Made by a program: the position numbers and the translations under genes
Shown here: positions 8,452 through 16,281 of the stretch, piece by piece
How the letters are laid out: every line of letters starts with the position of its first letter
Position numbering within the stretch: the first letter of the stretch is position 1
Notes under the pieces: model-generated
What the model was told of the DNA's origin: nothing
Databases searched by the model: none
Seen by the model: the letters and a program-made list of their open reading frames with translations, nothing else
NCBI GenBank assembly: GCA_016200445.1
Contig: JACQEQ010000230.1
Location: 1-21,933 of the forward strand
Direction: 5' to 3'
Length of the DNA stretch: 21,933 nucleotides
Source of the DNA: Gammaproteobacteria bacterium
Lineage (GTDB): Bacteria; Pseudomonadota; Gammaproteobacteria; SG8-11

Positions 8452-8549
8452 GTTACGCTTGGATGCTTCGCACGCTACACCGGAAGACAGCACTGGTGAA
8501 GGCGAATGTTTAGCAACCCCGCCGGGCGGCGAATCGGCCGCTGAACTTT

Positions 8550-8578
8550 TTCATTAAATTATTTCTGGTTTCTACTAA
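8550..8578 (+). promoter_or_regulatory. Weak candidate promoter for the sensor-kinase pair
   Basis: The only AT-rich patch in the ppk2/kinase intergenic region holds TTCATT (8550-8555) and TACTAA (8573-8578) separated by 17 bases. These match the sigma-70 -35 and -10 boxes only in part. It is about 90 bases upstream of the chosen kinase start. Position and composition are the main support, so this is tentative. Confidence 0.22.
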
Positions 8579-8670
8579 ACTTTCCATGCTTGCTGCCGAA
8601 ACTCATCAAGCGCGTACCCGTTCATGTGGTTGTATTTAGCGACAAAAATAACGAACCCGGCGAATCGCAT

Positions 8671-10650
8671 ATGACCAATTCCACCGATCACAACGATGAA
8701 ACTTTATCCCAGCAAGTGCAGGCCATGGAGTCCGCATCGGACGGCGTGGTTTATGTATTTGCTGATACCCGGCGCCTCGCCGATTGCACGACCCGCTTTG
8801 CACGAATGCTCGGCTACACGCGTAAAGAAATACCACGGCTGGGCATCACCGACATTCATCCACCTGAGGCGCACGCGCTTGTGTTCGAACAACTTGATCG
8901 AATGCGCCGTGGCGATGCGAACTTCGTCGGCAATATTCCGGTATTGCGCAAAGACCGCAGCGTGTTTTACGCCGACATTTCGGCCAGCAGCCTGGTCGTG
9001 CGCAGCACGAAATACCTGGTGAGCTTTTTCCGCGACGTCAGCTCGCGCCTGCAAACGGAAGCCGCGCTGCGGGACGAACGCGCCCGCCTGCACGCGATAT
9101 TGACTACAACCGTCGACGGGATGATTACAATCGACGAACTGGGCATCATCGAGTCGTTCAATCCGGCCGCCGAAAAATTATTCGGCTACACAGCCAGCGA
9201 AGTCGTCGGGCATAGCGTCAACCTGCTGATGCCGGAGCCGTACCACGGCGCGCACGATGGCTATCTGCAAAATTACCGCAGCACCGGCACGCAGCGCATT
9301 ATCGGTATCGGACGCGAAGTCAACGGGCGACGCAAAGACGGTTCGATCTTTCCGATGGACCTGGGGGTTAGCGAAATACGGATAGGCAACGCCCGCCTGT
9401 TCAGCGCCATCGTGCACGACATCAGCCGGCGCAAAGCCATCGAAGCGGATTTAGTTAATGCCAAAGAAAACGCCGAAAAGGCCAGCCTGGCAAAAAGCGA
9501 ATTCCTGAACAGCATGAGTCATGAATTGCGCACGCCGCTCAATGCCATTCTGGGCTTTTCACAATTGCTGGAAAGCGACCCCAAGCCGTTAACGGGCGAA
9601 CAGCGCGAGTTCGTGCAGTACATCAGTAAATCGGGTCATGTCCTGCTGGAATTGATCAATGAAATTCTTGATCTGGCACGGATCGAAGCCGGCCGCTTGG
9701 TGTTGTCGATCGAACCGGTGCTGATCGATGAGGTGCTGGAAACCGCCGCCGGCATGCTCGGCCCTGAATTAAAAACCAAACCTCTTACCTTGAATCTAAA
9801 CAGCGACGGTGCGCCGGGGCAAGTGGTTGCGGTCGACCACTTGCGCTTCCATCAAGTCATCCTCAATCTGCTGACCAATGCCGCCAAATATAACCGGCGC
9901 GGCGGCAGCATCACGGTGCGTTGCTTTCCTCCGGACGGCGGCATGACGCGCGTTAGCGTGCAAGACACCGGTATCGGTATTCCCTACGACAAACAATCGC
10001 TCATGTTCCAGGCGTTCGAGCGCCTCGGCCGCGAGAACGGCATCATCCCCGGCTCGGGCATCGGTCTTGTCATCACCCGACGCCTCACGGAAATGATGCA
10101 AGGGCGTATCGGCTTCAGCAGCGAGCCCAATACCGGCAGCACCTTCTGGGTGGAATTTCCAAGCGCTGCTTTACGTGCCGGTGCAGAGCGAACCGCCGCT
10201 GCCGTACGCCCGCCGGCGATTGACGTCGCGGAACGCAACGACCCGATCAAAGTACTGTATATCGAAGACAATCCGGCCAACCTGCGTTTCATGGAGCGCC
10301 TGATCAGCAAGATTCCGAACACCCAGATGCTGGGCGCACCCGACCCCAAGCTCGGTTTGGAATTGGCGCACGAACATCGCCCCGACGTGATCCTGCTCGA
10401 TATTAATTTGCCGGGCATGGACGGTTACGAAGTCTTGCGCTGCTTGCGCAATGACGAAGCCACCTGCCGTATCCCGGTCATCGCCGTCACCGCCAACGCC
10501 ATGCCGCGCGACATTTATCGCGGCAACCAGGCAGGTTTCAAAGGCTACGTCACCAAACCGATCAACGTGCCGCAATTCATCGCGCTGTTTAACGCAACCG
10601 TTCAAGGCATGGAAAAAGCCGTTGCACACCCGTCTCCACCCTGCCAGTAA
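8671..10650 (+). CDS. Soluble PAS-PAS hybrid histidine kinase with FixL-like PAS and C-terminal receiver
   Basis: This is a cytoplasmic (no membrane helix) hybrid sensor kinase of 659 residues from the ATG at 8671. A TTG at 8590 would add 27 unlike-family residues. Order: PAS1 (about 20-130), PAS2 (about 140-260), HisKA with phospho-acceptor His284 in MSHELRTPLN, HATPase with N-box Asn403 (NLLTNAAKYN), G1 DTGIG (432-436) and G2 GSGIG (461-465), then a receiver (about 525-650) with acceptor Asp577 (LLDINLPGMDG), Thr607 and Lys629. No HPt domain follows. PAS2 resembles the heme PAS of FixL: His195 sits where the proximal heme ligand is (HDGYLQNY), and the IIGIGR segment places Arg215 at the distal arginine that gates oxygen. 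Heme binding is inferred. A second kinase starts 11 bases downstream. Confidence 0.9.
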   Translation: MTNSTDHNDETLSQQVQAMESASDGVVYVFADTRRLADCTTRFARMLGYTRKEIPRLGITDIHPPEAHALVFEQLDRMRRGDANFVGNIPVLRKDRSVFYADISASSLVVRSTKYLVSFFRDVSSRLQTEAALRDERARLHAILTTTVDGMITIDELGIIESFNPAAEKLFGYTASEVVGHSVNLLMPEPYHGAHDGYLQNYRSTGTQRIIGIGREVNGRRKDGSIFPMDLGVSEIRIGNARLFSAIVHDISRRKAIEADLVNAKENAEKASLAKSEFLNSMSHELRTPLNAILGFSQLLESDPKPLTGEQREFVQYISKSGHVLLELINEILDLARIEAGRLVLSIEPVLIDEVLETAAGMLGPELKTKPLTLNLNSDGAPGQVVAVDHLRFHQVILNLLTNAAKYNRRGGSITVRCFPPDGGMTRVSVQDTGIGIPYDKQSLMFQAFERLGRENGIIPGSGIGLVITRRLTEMMQGRIGFSSEPNTGSTFWVEFPSAALRAGAERTAAAVRPPAIDVAERNDPIKVLYIEDNPANLRFMERLISKIPNTQMLGAPDPKLGLELAHEHRPDVILLDINLPGMDGYEVLRCLRNDEATCRIPVIAVTANAMPRDIYRGNQAGFKGYVTKPINVPQFIALFNATVQGMEKAVAHPSPPCQ

Positions 10651-10661
10651 CGTGTTCCACT

Positions 10662-13010
10662 GTGGACGACAACGCAGCCGATAACGAGCGATCAGATGCA
10701 TTTAGGTTGAATCAGGCACACCTGCTGGATCTGATTTTCAAGCACTCGCTCGACTGCCTGGTGCTACTCGACCGGGACTACAATTTTATTCGAGTAAACG
10801 AGAGCTATGCGCGCGCCTGCCAGCGCCCGGCCGCAGAATTTCCCGGGAAAAACCACTTTGAACTCTATCCATCCGGCCTCGAACAAGAGCTCGATGTTTA
10901 CCGCAGAAATAAACTGATCTACAAATGCACGGCACGGCCATTCGTGTTTCCGGACCATCCGGAATGGGGTGAAACCTTCTGGGATATCAGCTGTGTGCCG
11001 ATGCTCGGCAAAAACAACGAGATCGAAGCTTTTCTCTTCACCCTGAGCGACGTCACCGCACGCAAACGCGCAGAAACCGCACTGCGTGAAAACACTCGGC
11101 GCCTGAACGAAGCACAGCGCATCGCCAAACTCGGCAGTTGGGAATTAGACCTGCGCACGAACCACCTGAAATGGTCGGATGAAATATACCGCATCTTTGA
11201 AATCGACCCGGCGAGCTTCGGCGCTTCTTACGAAGCTTTTCTCGACGCCATTCATCCCGACGACCGCACGGCGGTCAACTCGGCGTACACCGACTCGCTC
11301 GCTTTTAAAAAACCCTATGAAATCGCTCATCGTTTATTAATGCCGGACGGCCGCATCAAATGGGTCAACGAGCGTTGCGAATCAAGCTACGACTTGCATG
11401 GAATCCCGCTACGCTCGGTCGGCACGGTGCAAGACATCACGCAACAGATGGCCACCGAGTTGCGCTTGCGCGAAACCACCCACTTGCTCGATTCAATTGT
11501 CGAGAACATACCCAACATGATTTTCTTGAAGGACGCAAAGGAACTGCGCTTCGTGCTGTTCAATAAGGCGGGCGAAGACCTGGTGGGCTATTCCCGAGAA
11601 GCGATGATCGGAAAAAACGATTACGATTTTTTTCCGCAACAGCAGGCGGACTTTTTTACCACCTATGACCGCAACGTATTGAAAAACACTAAGGTGGCCG
11701 ACATTCCGGAAGAATTTATCGACACGCGACTCAATGGCCAGCGCATTTTACACACCAAAAAAATCGCATTGCGCGACCAACATGACACACCCCGATATCT
11801 ACTTGGCATTTCCGAAGACATTACCGAGCACCGTAACGCCGAACTGCAATTACAGCAGCTGAATGCAACCCTGGAACAGCGCGTGGCGGAACGCACCCAT
11901 GAACTCAGCGTCGAACGAAATTTCATTGCCACCGTGTTGGATACGGTGTGCGCTTTAGTGGTAGTACTCGACAGAAATGGTTGCATCGTGCGCTTCAATC
12001 ATGCATGTGAAACGCTCTCCGGCTATCGTTTCGAGGAGCTGCAAGGCCAACCGGTCTGGAACTACCTGATCCCGCCGGAACAATTGCCAGGCGTTAAATT
12101 CACCTTCGAAAATTTAACGACTCAAGCCATACCCTCCATCTACGAAAACGAGTGGCTGGTACGCGATGGCAGCCGCTGCTTGATTGCGTGGTCCAACACG
12201 ACGCTGGCCGATGAGCGTGGCCAGGTCACTCATGTTATTGCAACCGGTATTGACATTACTGCGCGCAGAAAAGCCGAAAACGCCGTGATTGCTGCAAAAA
12301 TCGAGGCCGAGCGCGCCAATGCCGCAAAAAGCGAATTCTTGTCGCATATGTCGCACGAATTGCGCACACCGTTGAACGCCATTCTTGGTTTTGCACAATT
12401 GCTGGAGTCGTATGCGCAGCCGCCGCTACCGCCGATTGAACTGGACAGCGTGCGGGAAATTCTGCATGCCGGGAATCATCTCCTGCATCTGATTAATCAG
12501 GTGCTGGACTTGTCACGCATCGAGACCGGGCGCCTGTCGCTCAATCTGAGCGCTATCGAGCTGCATAACGTAATCCGCGAAACTGTAAGCCTGATGTTGC
12601 CACAAACCGTGGCACGCGCAATTACGCTGGATGTACCGGCCGGGAACGACCCGCTGCTGGTCAATTGCGATGCACTGCGCCTCAAACAGGTGCTGCTCAA
12701 TTTGTTATCGAACGCGGTGAAGTTCAATTCGGTTGGCGGCTCTATCGCCATAACCACAACGCACGACGGCAATGGTAAGGTGCGCATTGCGATCACCGAT
12801 CACGGCTGCGGTATCGATGCCGAAAAAATTACTAAATTATTTATCCCGTTCGAACGCCTGAATGCCGATGACGACGCAATCGAAGGTACCGGTATCGGCC
12901 TGGCATTGAGTAAACGTCTCGTGGAATTAATGCACGGTAAAATCGGCGTAGACAGCACGCGCGGTGTCGGCAGCACCTTTTGGTTTACGTTGCCGCTGGC
13001 TGAAGCTTAG
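10662..13010 (+). CDS. Soluble multi-PAS sensor histidine kinase without receiver
   Basis: This is a 782-residue cytoplasmic histidine kinase starting at GTG, 11 bases after the hybrid kinase, with no clear ribosome site and so probably translated by coupling. Four PAS-type domains precede the kinase: about 18-135 (DYNFIRVNESYARACQ), 150-262 (a PAS_3/PAC fold: GSWELDLRTNHLKWSDEIY, HPDDR, VGTVQDIT), 275-393 and 425-540. A coiled coil around LEQRVAERTHEL lies before the last one. HisKA follows with phospho-acceptor His565 (MSHELRTPLN), then HATPase with N-box Asn684 (NLLSNAVKFN), G1 DHGCG (713-717) and G2 GTGIGLAL. The kinase core resembles that of its upstream neighbour, so the pair may be paralogous in this region. 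It has no receiver, HPt or output domain; the partner regulator is unknown. Confidence 0.9.
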   Translation: MDDNAADNERSDAFRLNQAHLLDLIFKHSLDCLVLLDRDYNFIRVNESYARACQRPAAEFPGKNHFELYPSGLEQELDVYRRNKLIYKCTARPFVFPDHPEWGETFWDISCVPMLGKNNEIEAFLFTLSDVTARKRAETALRENTRRLNEAQRIAKLGSWELDLRTNHLKWSDEIYRIFEIDPASFGASYEAFLDAIHPDDRTAVNSAYTDSLAFKKPYEIAHRLLMPDGRIKWVNERCESSYDLHGIPLRSVGTVQDITQQMATELRLRETTHLLDSIVENIPNMIFLKDAKELRFVLFNKAGEDLVGYSREAMIGKNDYDFFPQQQADFFTTYDRNVLKNTKVADIPEEFIDTRLNGQRILHTKKIALRDQHDTPRYLLGISEDITEHRNAELQLQQLNATLEQRVAERTHELSVERNFIATVLDTVCALVVVLDRNGCIVRFNHACETLSGYRFEELQGQPVWNYLIPPEQLPGVKFTFENLTTQAIPSIYENEWLVRDGSRCLIAWSNTTLADERGQVTHVIATGIDITARRKAENAVIAAKIEAERANAAKSEFLSHMSHELRTPLNAILGFAQLLESYAQPPLPPIELDSVREILHAGNHLLHLINQVLDLSRIETGRLSLNLSAIELHNVIRETVSLMLPQTVARAITLDVPAGNDPLLVNCDALRLKQVLLNLLSNAVKFNSVGGSIAITTTHDGNGKVRIAITDHGCGIDAEKITKLFIPFERLNADDDAIEGTGIGLALSKRLVELMHGKIGVDSTRGVGSTFWFTLPLAEA

Positions 13011-13657
13011 TGGTTGCCGGTTAACGGCACGAAGGCAACGCCGATTAGGGATCGTGTATTGATATTATTATCCGCGTCTTTTTCCACCACGATTAACTCT
13101 TGATACGCATGCGGCATACCCACTGGAATCACCATGCGCGCCCCCGGCTTGAGTTGCGCCAACAACGGCGCCGGGATATGCGGCGCGGCGGCGGTGACGA
13201 TGATGCCGTCGTACGGCGCGTGCTCGGGCCAGCCCTGATAGCCGTCGGCGTGCCTTACAGTGACATTTTTATAACCCAGCCGCTGCAAGCGCTCGGTAGA
13301 CTGCTGCGCCAAGGCCGCAACGATCTCCACGCTGTACACCTGCTTTACCAATTGCGACAAGATTGCTGCCTGATAACCCGAGCCGGTGCCGATTTCTAGA
13401 ATCACGTCGCCGGGCTGCGGATCGAGCAGATCGGTCATCAACGCTACGATATAGGGTTGCGAGATGGTTTGCCCGCAACCGATGGGCAGCGGGCCGTTAT
13501 GATACGCCAGCGAGCGCGACTCTTCCGGCACGAACTCATGACGTGGCACGTTAGCCATCGCCTGCAGTACGCGCACATCGAGTGCGTCTTTGCCGGTCTG
13601 CTCACGGGTGCAGCTTTGTTCGGCTGCAATGTCGCGTAGCATGGATTCGGTAGTCAT
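13007..13657 (-). CDS. pcm: Protein-L-isoaspartate O-methyltransferase
   Basis: This enzyme methylates L-isoaspartyl residues in damaged proteins using SAM, so that they can re-form aspartate. Its 216 residues match the family. Signatures are MANVPRHEFVP (34-44), GQTISQPYIVALMTDLL (62-78), the SAM-binding motif I LEIGTGSGYQAAIL (87-100), and VTAAAPHIP. Its ATG overlaps the stop of the upstream gene as ATGA (13654-13657), so it is probably translated after that gene. The stop codon TAA (13007-13009, minus) overlaps the TAG of the convergent kinase (13008-13010). The usual gammaproteobacterial neighbours surE, nlpD and rpoS are not here. Confidence 0.95.
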   Translation of the reverse strand: MTTESMLRDIAAEQSCTREQTGKDALDVRVLQAMANVPRHEFVPEESRSLAYHNGPLPIGCGQTISQPYIVALMTDLLDPQPGDVILEIGTGSGYQAAILSQLVKQVYSVEIVAALAQQSTERLQRLGYKNVTVRHADGYQGWPEHAPYDGIIVTAAAPHIPAPLLAQLKPGARMVIPVGMPHAYQELIVVEKDADNNINTRSLIGVAFVPLTGNH

Positions 13658-14544
13658 GGTTGCGCCTTGGGATTATCTAAGCGACGTTGCAATGCAACTT
13701 GGTTGTCGCGCTCGCGGCGTTTGTTGGCAAGATATTCCGCCTTGGGCAGTTCATAGAGCTGGGCATGAAATCGCTCGGTGTAGTCGAACCAGCGATTGAT
13801 CTGCTGTTCGAAGCGTTCGCTCTCCGTAAGAGCGCGGGTATCGACATATATTTGCAACGCGAGAAAATAGCGTACAACGTTGCGCTCGATCATCGCTTGC
13901 ACTCCCTTGACCGGCACCGGTTTACCGGACGCATCGGGCATGCTGCTAAAACCGATTTTGCCGCTGCCCAAGGTCGCGAGGTAGGTGGCGGTCGCCATGC
14001 GGCTCACCGTACCCAATCGCATCGACGAGGTGAAATGCACCAGGGTGCGGCCGTCGACAGCGAGCGCATCCAGATGAATATGATTATCGCGCGTGCCGAG
14101 CGGCCCGCCGTCGGCATCAAGATAGATTTCCGCGTGCTGCGCGTCGCGCGTGCTACGAAATACATAGCGCATTTCGTAAGCTTGTTGCGGCGTTTGATAG
14201 TCCTTGCGCCCTATATAAAGTACCAGCGCGCTGCCCGCCGCACCCGTTTCTAAGGCGCATGACTTTACATTAACACTCAACAGCATAAATCCGCACCACG
14301 CGCGCGCATCGCCCAGGATTTCGGCCACCACGCTAAACGCTTGGTCCACAACGCCGTAAACCTCGGCGCTGACCTTGTCGCCTTGCTCGCTCGATTGCAC
14401 TCCCAACGGCATGCCGAATGGATTGGTCGCGACATTTTCGGTGAGCTCGCGATAATGCGCGCGCAACTCGTCTATGGGCGCCGCCAGAGCTGCAACGGCC
14501 CACGCAAGCACAACACATAAAACAAAATAGCGGGAATAACGCAT
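13654..14544 (-). CDS. Exported protein of unknown function coupled to pcm
   Basis: This is a 296-residue protein with a clear Sec signal peptide (RYFVLCVVLAWAVAALAA, cleavage near residue 22) and no later membrane helix, so it is predicted to be periplasmic. I cannot assign a function. The mature part holds a Cys pair (WCGFM and SCALE), a conserved-looking GPLGTRDNHIHLDAL stretch, and a helical segment MIERNVVRYFLALQIY, with a charged C-terminal tail. The strand/helix alternation with an accompanying large helix recalls START-like lipid-binding folds, but this is only an impression. The ATG has GGAG about ten bases upstream. The gene overlaps pcm by four bases, so the two form an operon. It is divergent from the TPR-methyltransferase over 42 bases. 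Confidence 0.75.
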   Translation of the reverse strand: MRYSRYFVLCVVLAWAVAALAAPIDELRAHYRELTENVATNPFGMPLGVQSSEQGDKVSAEVYGVVDQAFSVVAEILGDARAWCGFMLLSVNVKSCALETGAAGSALVLYIGRKDYQTPQQAYEMRYVFRSTRDAQHAEIYLDADGGPLGTRDNHIHLDALAVDGRTLVHFTSSMRLGTVSRMATATYLATLGSGKIGFSSMPDASGKPVPVKGVQAMIERNVVRYFLALQIYVDTRALTESERFEQQINRWFDYTERFHAQLYELPKAEYLANKRRERDNQVALQRRLDNPKAQP

Positions 14545-14586
14545 CGCCTACTTTCTCCAGCGCGTATTGCATGCTAAAAACACGGC

Positions 14587-16224
14587 ATGATTTCGACATC
14601 CGTTTCCGATTCTACGCCCTCATTGCAGACGGCGTTGCACTTGCAGCAAAGCGGCAACCTCGGCGCTGCCGAAAAAATGTATCACGTTGTATTGCAGGCG
14701 AACCCCGCGTGCGCCGATGCCTGGCACTTGCTGGGGTTGATCGCATTGCAACGCGGCGAGTACGAACTTGCCATTGAATTTATCAATTCAGCCTTGCACC
14801 TAAACCCGCAGCACGCCGTGTATCACTTTAATCTCGGCCATGTCTATAAGCGGCACGGCGCATTGCAACACGCCGCTGTAAGTTACCGCACTGCGCTCGC
14901 CATCCGCCCCGATGACAGCGATGCACTTAACAATCTGGGCGGTGTATTGCTAGCTCTGGATGAGGTCACAGAAGCCCTGCACTGTTTTACGCAGGCGCTG
15001 CAACTCACTCCGCACGATGCACAACTACACTGCAATTCAGGGCATGCGCTGCTGGCGGCAGGTCAACTCGATGCCGCACGGCGCGCGTTTCACGCCGCGC
15101 TGAACGTGGATGAAACGTATGCACCTGCTCACCACGCGCTGGCGGTGCACTTGCAACAACGCGCCGATTTCACGCAGGCGCAACAGCATTATCAACGTGC
15201 ACTACAACTGGCGCCTGAACATGCCGCGCTGCATATTGATTTCGGCACCTGGCACCAAACACAAGACCGGCTCGACGATGCTGCCGCCTGCTATCGTCAC
15301 GCCATCACACTTGATGCCGATGCGGCGGACGCGTGGAACAATCTCGGCGCCGTGCAGCAAGCACAAGGCGAGTTACAAGACGCAGTGCGTAGCTACACCC
15401 ATGCCTTGCGCAGCGCGCCTGAGTTTGCAGCGGCACATAAAAATCTTGCTTCGGCGTATCACTTGCTCGGCAAACGCGAACACGCCATTGAACACTACCA
15501 CCACGCGCTGCGCCTGCAACCGGATTACACCGAAGCTGAGTATGAACTTGCCGCGTTGACGGGCGACACGCGCGCGGCACCGCCGCCCGATTATGTGGCT
15601 GGTTTATTCGATCAATACGCGCACGAATACGACGCGCACATGACCGGCGTGCTCGGTTACAACGTACCGCAGCAATTGCGCGCGCTGGTAGAACCACACC
15701 TTGCGCGACCACCGCTGGCAATGCTGGATTTGGGCTGCGGCACCGGGTTGAGCGGCGCCGTGTTTCACGACCTCGCGCACACCTTGATCGGCATCGATCT
15801 GTCGCCGAAAATGATTTCCAGAGCGCGCGAGCGTGACATTTATGACCAGCTCTGCGTCGGCGATGTGGTCAGTACGAACCTGGATTTGAATACGAAGTTC
15901 GACTTGATCCTCGCTGCTGACGTATTTGTCTACCTCGGCGACCTCGCTGCTGTATTTGCAGCGGTGCGAGAGAAATTACTTTCTGATGGATTGTTCGCTT
16001 TCTCGGTTGAACTTGGCGATGAACAAGATTATGTATTACGTGGCGCAGGCCGCTACGCACACGCTCCTGCCTATGTTCGCACACTCGCTGCACAGCATGG
16101 ATTCATCATGCGCGCCGAACAACAGACTATCCTGCGTAAAGATTACGGAAGCGAAATCACGGGCGTACTGTGGCTACTGCAAATTCACTCCCCTCCTCAT
16201 GTTCGAGGAGGGGTGGCGCCATAG
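14587..16224 (+). CDS. TPR-repeat protein with C-terminal SAM-dependent methyltransferase domain
   Basis: About nine tetratricopeptide repeats fill residues 12-325, with repeated units such as AWNNLGAVQQAQGELQDAVRSY. A class I methyltransferase domain (about 335-535) follows, with motif I MLDLGCGTGLSG (379-390), the acidic strand end LIGIDLS, and FDLILAADVFVYL as motif IV-like. This architecture matches the predicted TPR-repeat methyltransferase family (COG4976 type); the substrate is unknown. The repeats probably recruit a protein or glycan partner. The last dozen residues (HSPPHVRGGVAP) and the stop codon are encoded by a REP-like palindrome, so the native C-terminus has probably been replaced. 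The ATG at 14587 lacks a good ribosome site. The next gene is a second methyltransferase in the same direction. Confidence 0.88.
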   Translation: MISTSVSDSTPSLQTALHLQQSGNLGAAEKMYHVVLQANPACADAWHLLGLIALQRGEYELAIEFINSALHLNPQHAVYHFNLGHVYKRHGALQHAAVSYRTALAIRPDDSDALNNLGGVLLALDEVTEALHCFTQALQLTPHDAQLHCNSGHALLAAGQLDAARRAFHAALNVDETYAPAHHALAVHLQQRADFTQAQQHYQRALQLAPEHAALHIDFGTWHQTQDRLDDAAACYRHAITLDADAADAWNNLGAVQQAQGELQDAVRSYTHALRSAPEFAAAHKNLASAYHLLGKREHAIEHYHHALRLQPDYTEAEYELAALTGDTRAAPPPDYVAGLFDQYAHEYDAHMTGVLGYNVPQQLRALVEPHLARPPLAMLDLGCGTGLSGAVFHDLAHTLIGIDLSPKMISRARERDIYDQLCVGDVVSTNLDLNTKFDLILAADVFVYLGDLAAVFAAVREKLLSDGLFAFSVELGDEQDYVLRGAGRYAHAPAYVRTLAAQHGFIMRAEQQTILRKDYGSEITGVLWLLQIHSPPHVRGGVAP

Positions 16225-16238
16225 GCGACGGGGTGGTT
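16189..16238 (+). repeat. REP-like small palindromic element
   Basis: A perfect 9-bp inverted repeat, CCCCTCCTC (16190-16198) and GAGGAGGGG (16205-16213), encloses a six-base loop. It is followed by a short hairpin, CGCC-ATA-GGCG (16217-16227), and the tail GGGGTGGTT (16230-16238). Two stem-loops ending in GGGGTGGT is the form of REP-type repeats that are mobilized by RAYT transposases in many proteobacteria; that link is inferred from the form. There is no T-run after the stem, so it is not a standard terminator, although it may attenuate read-through. The TAG stop of the upstream methyltransferase lies in the second hairpin. I saw no second complete copy in the window. Confidence 0.65.
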
Positions 16239-16281
16239 GCGGTTAAGGTTTACGCACACTCTCTTCAATCGGATGACGATA

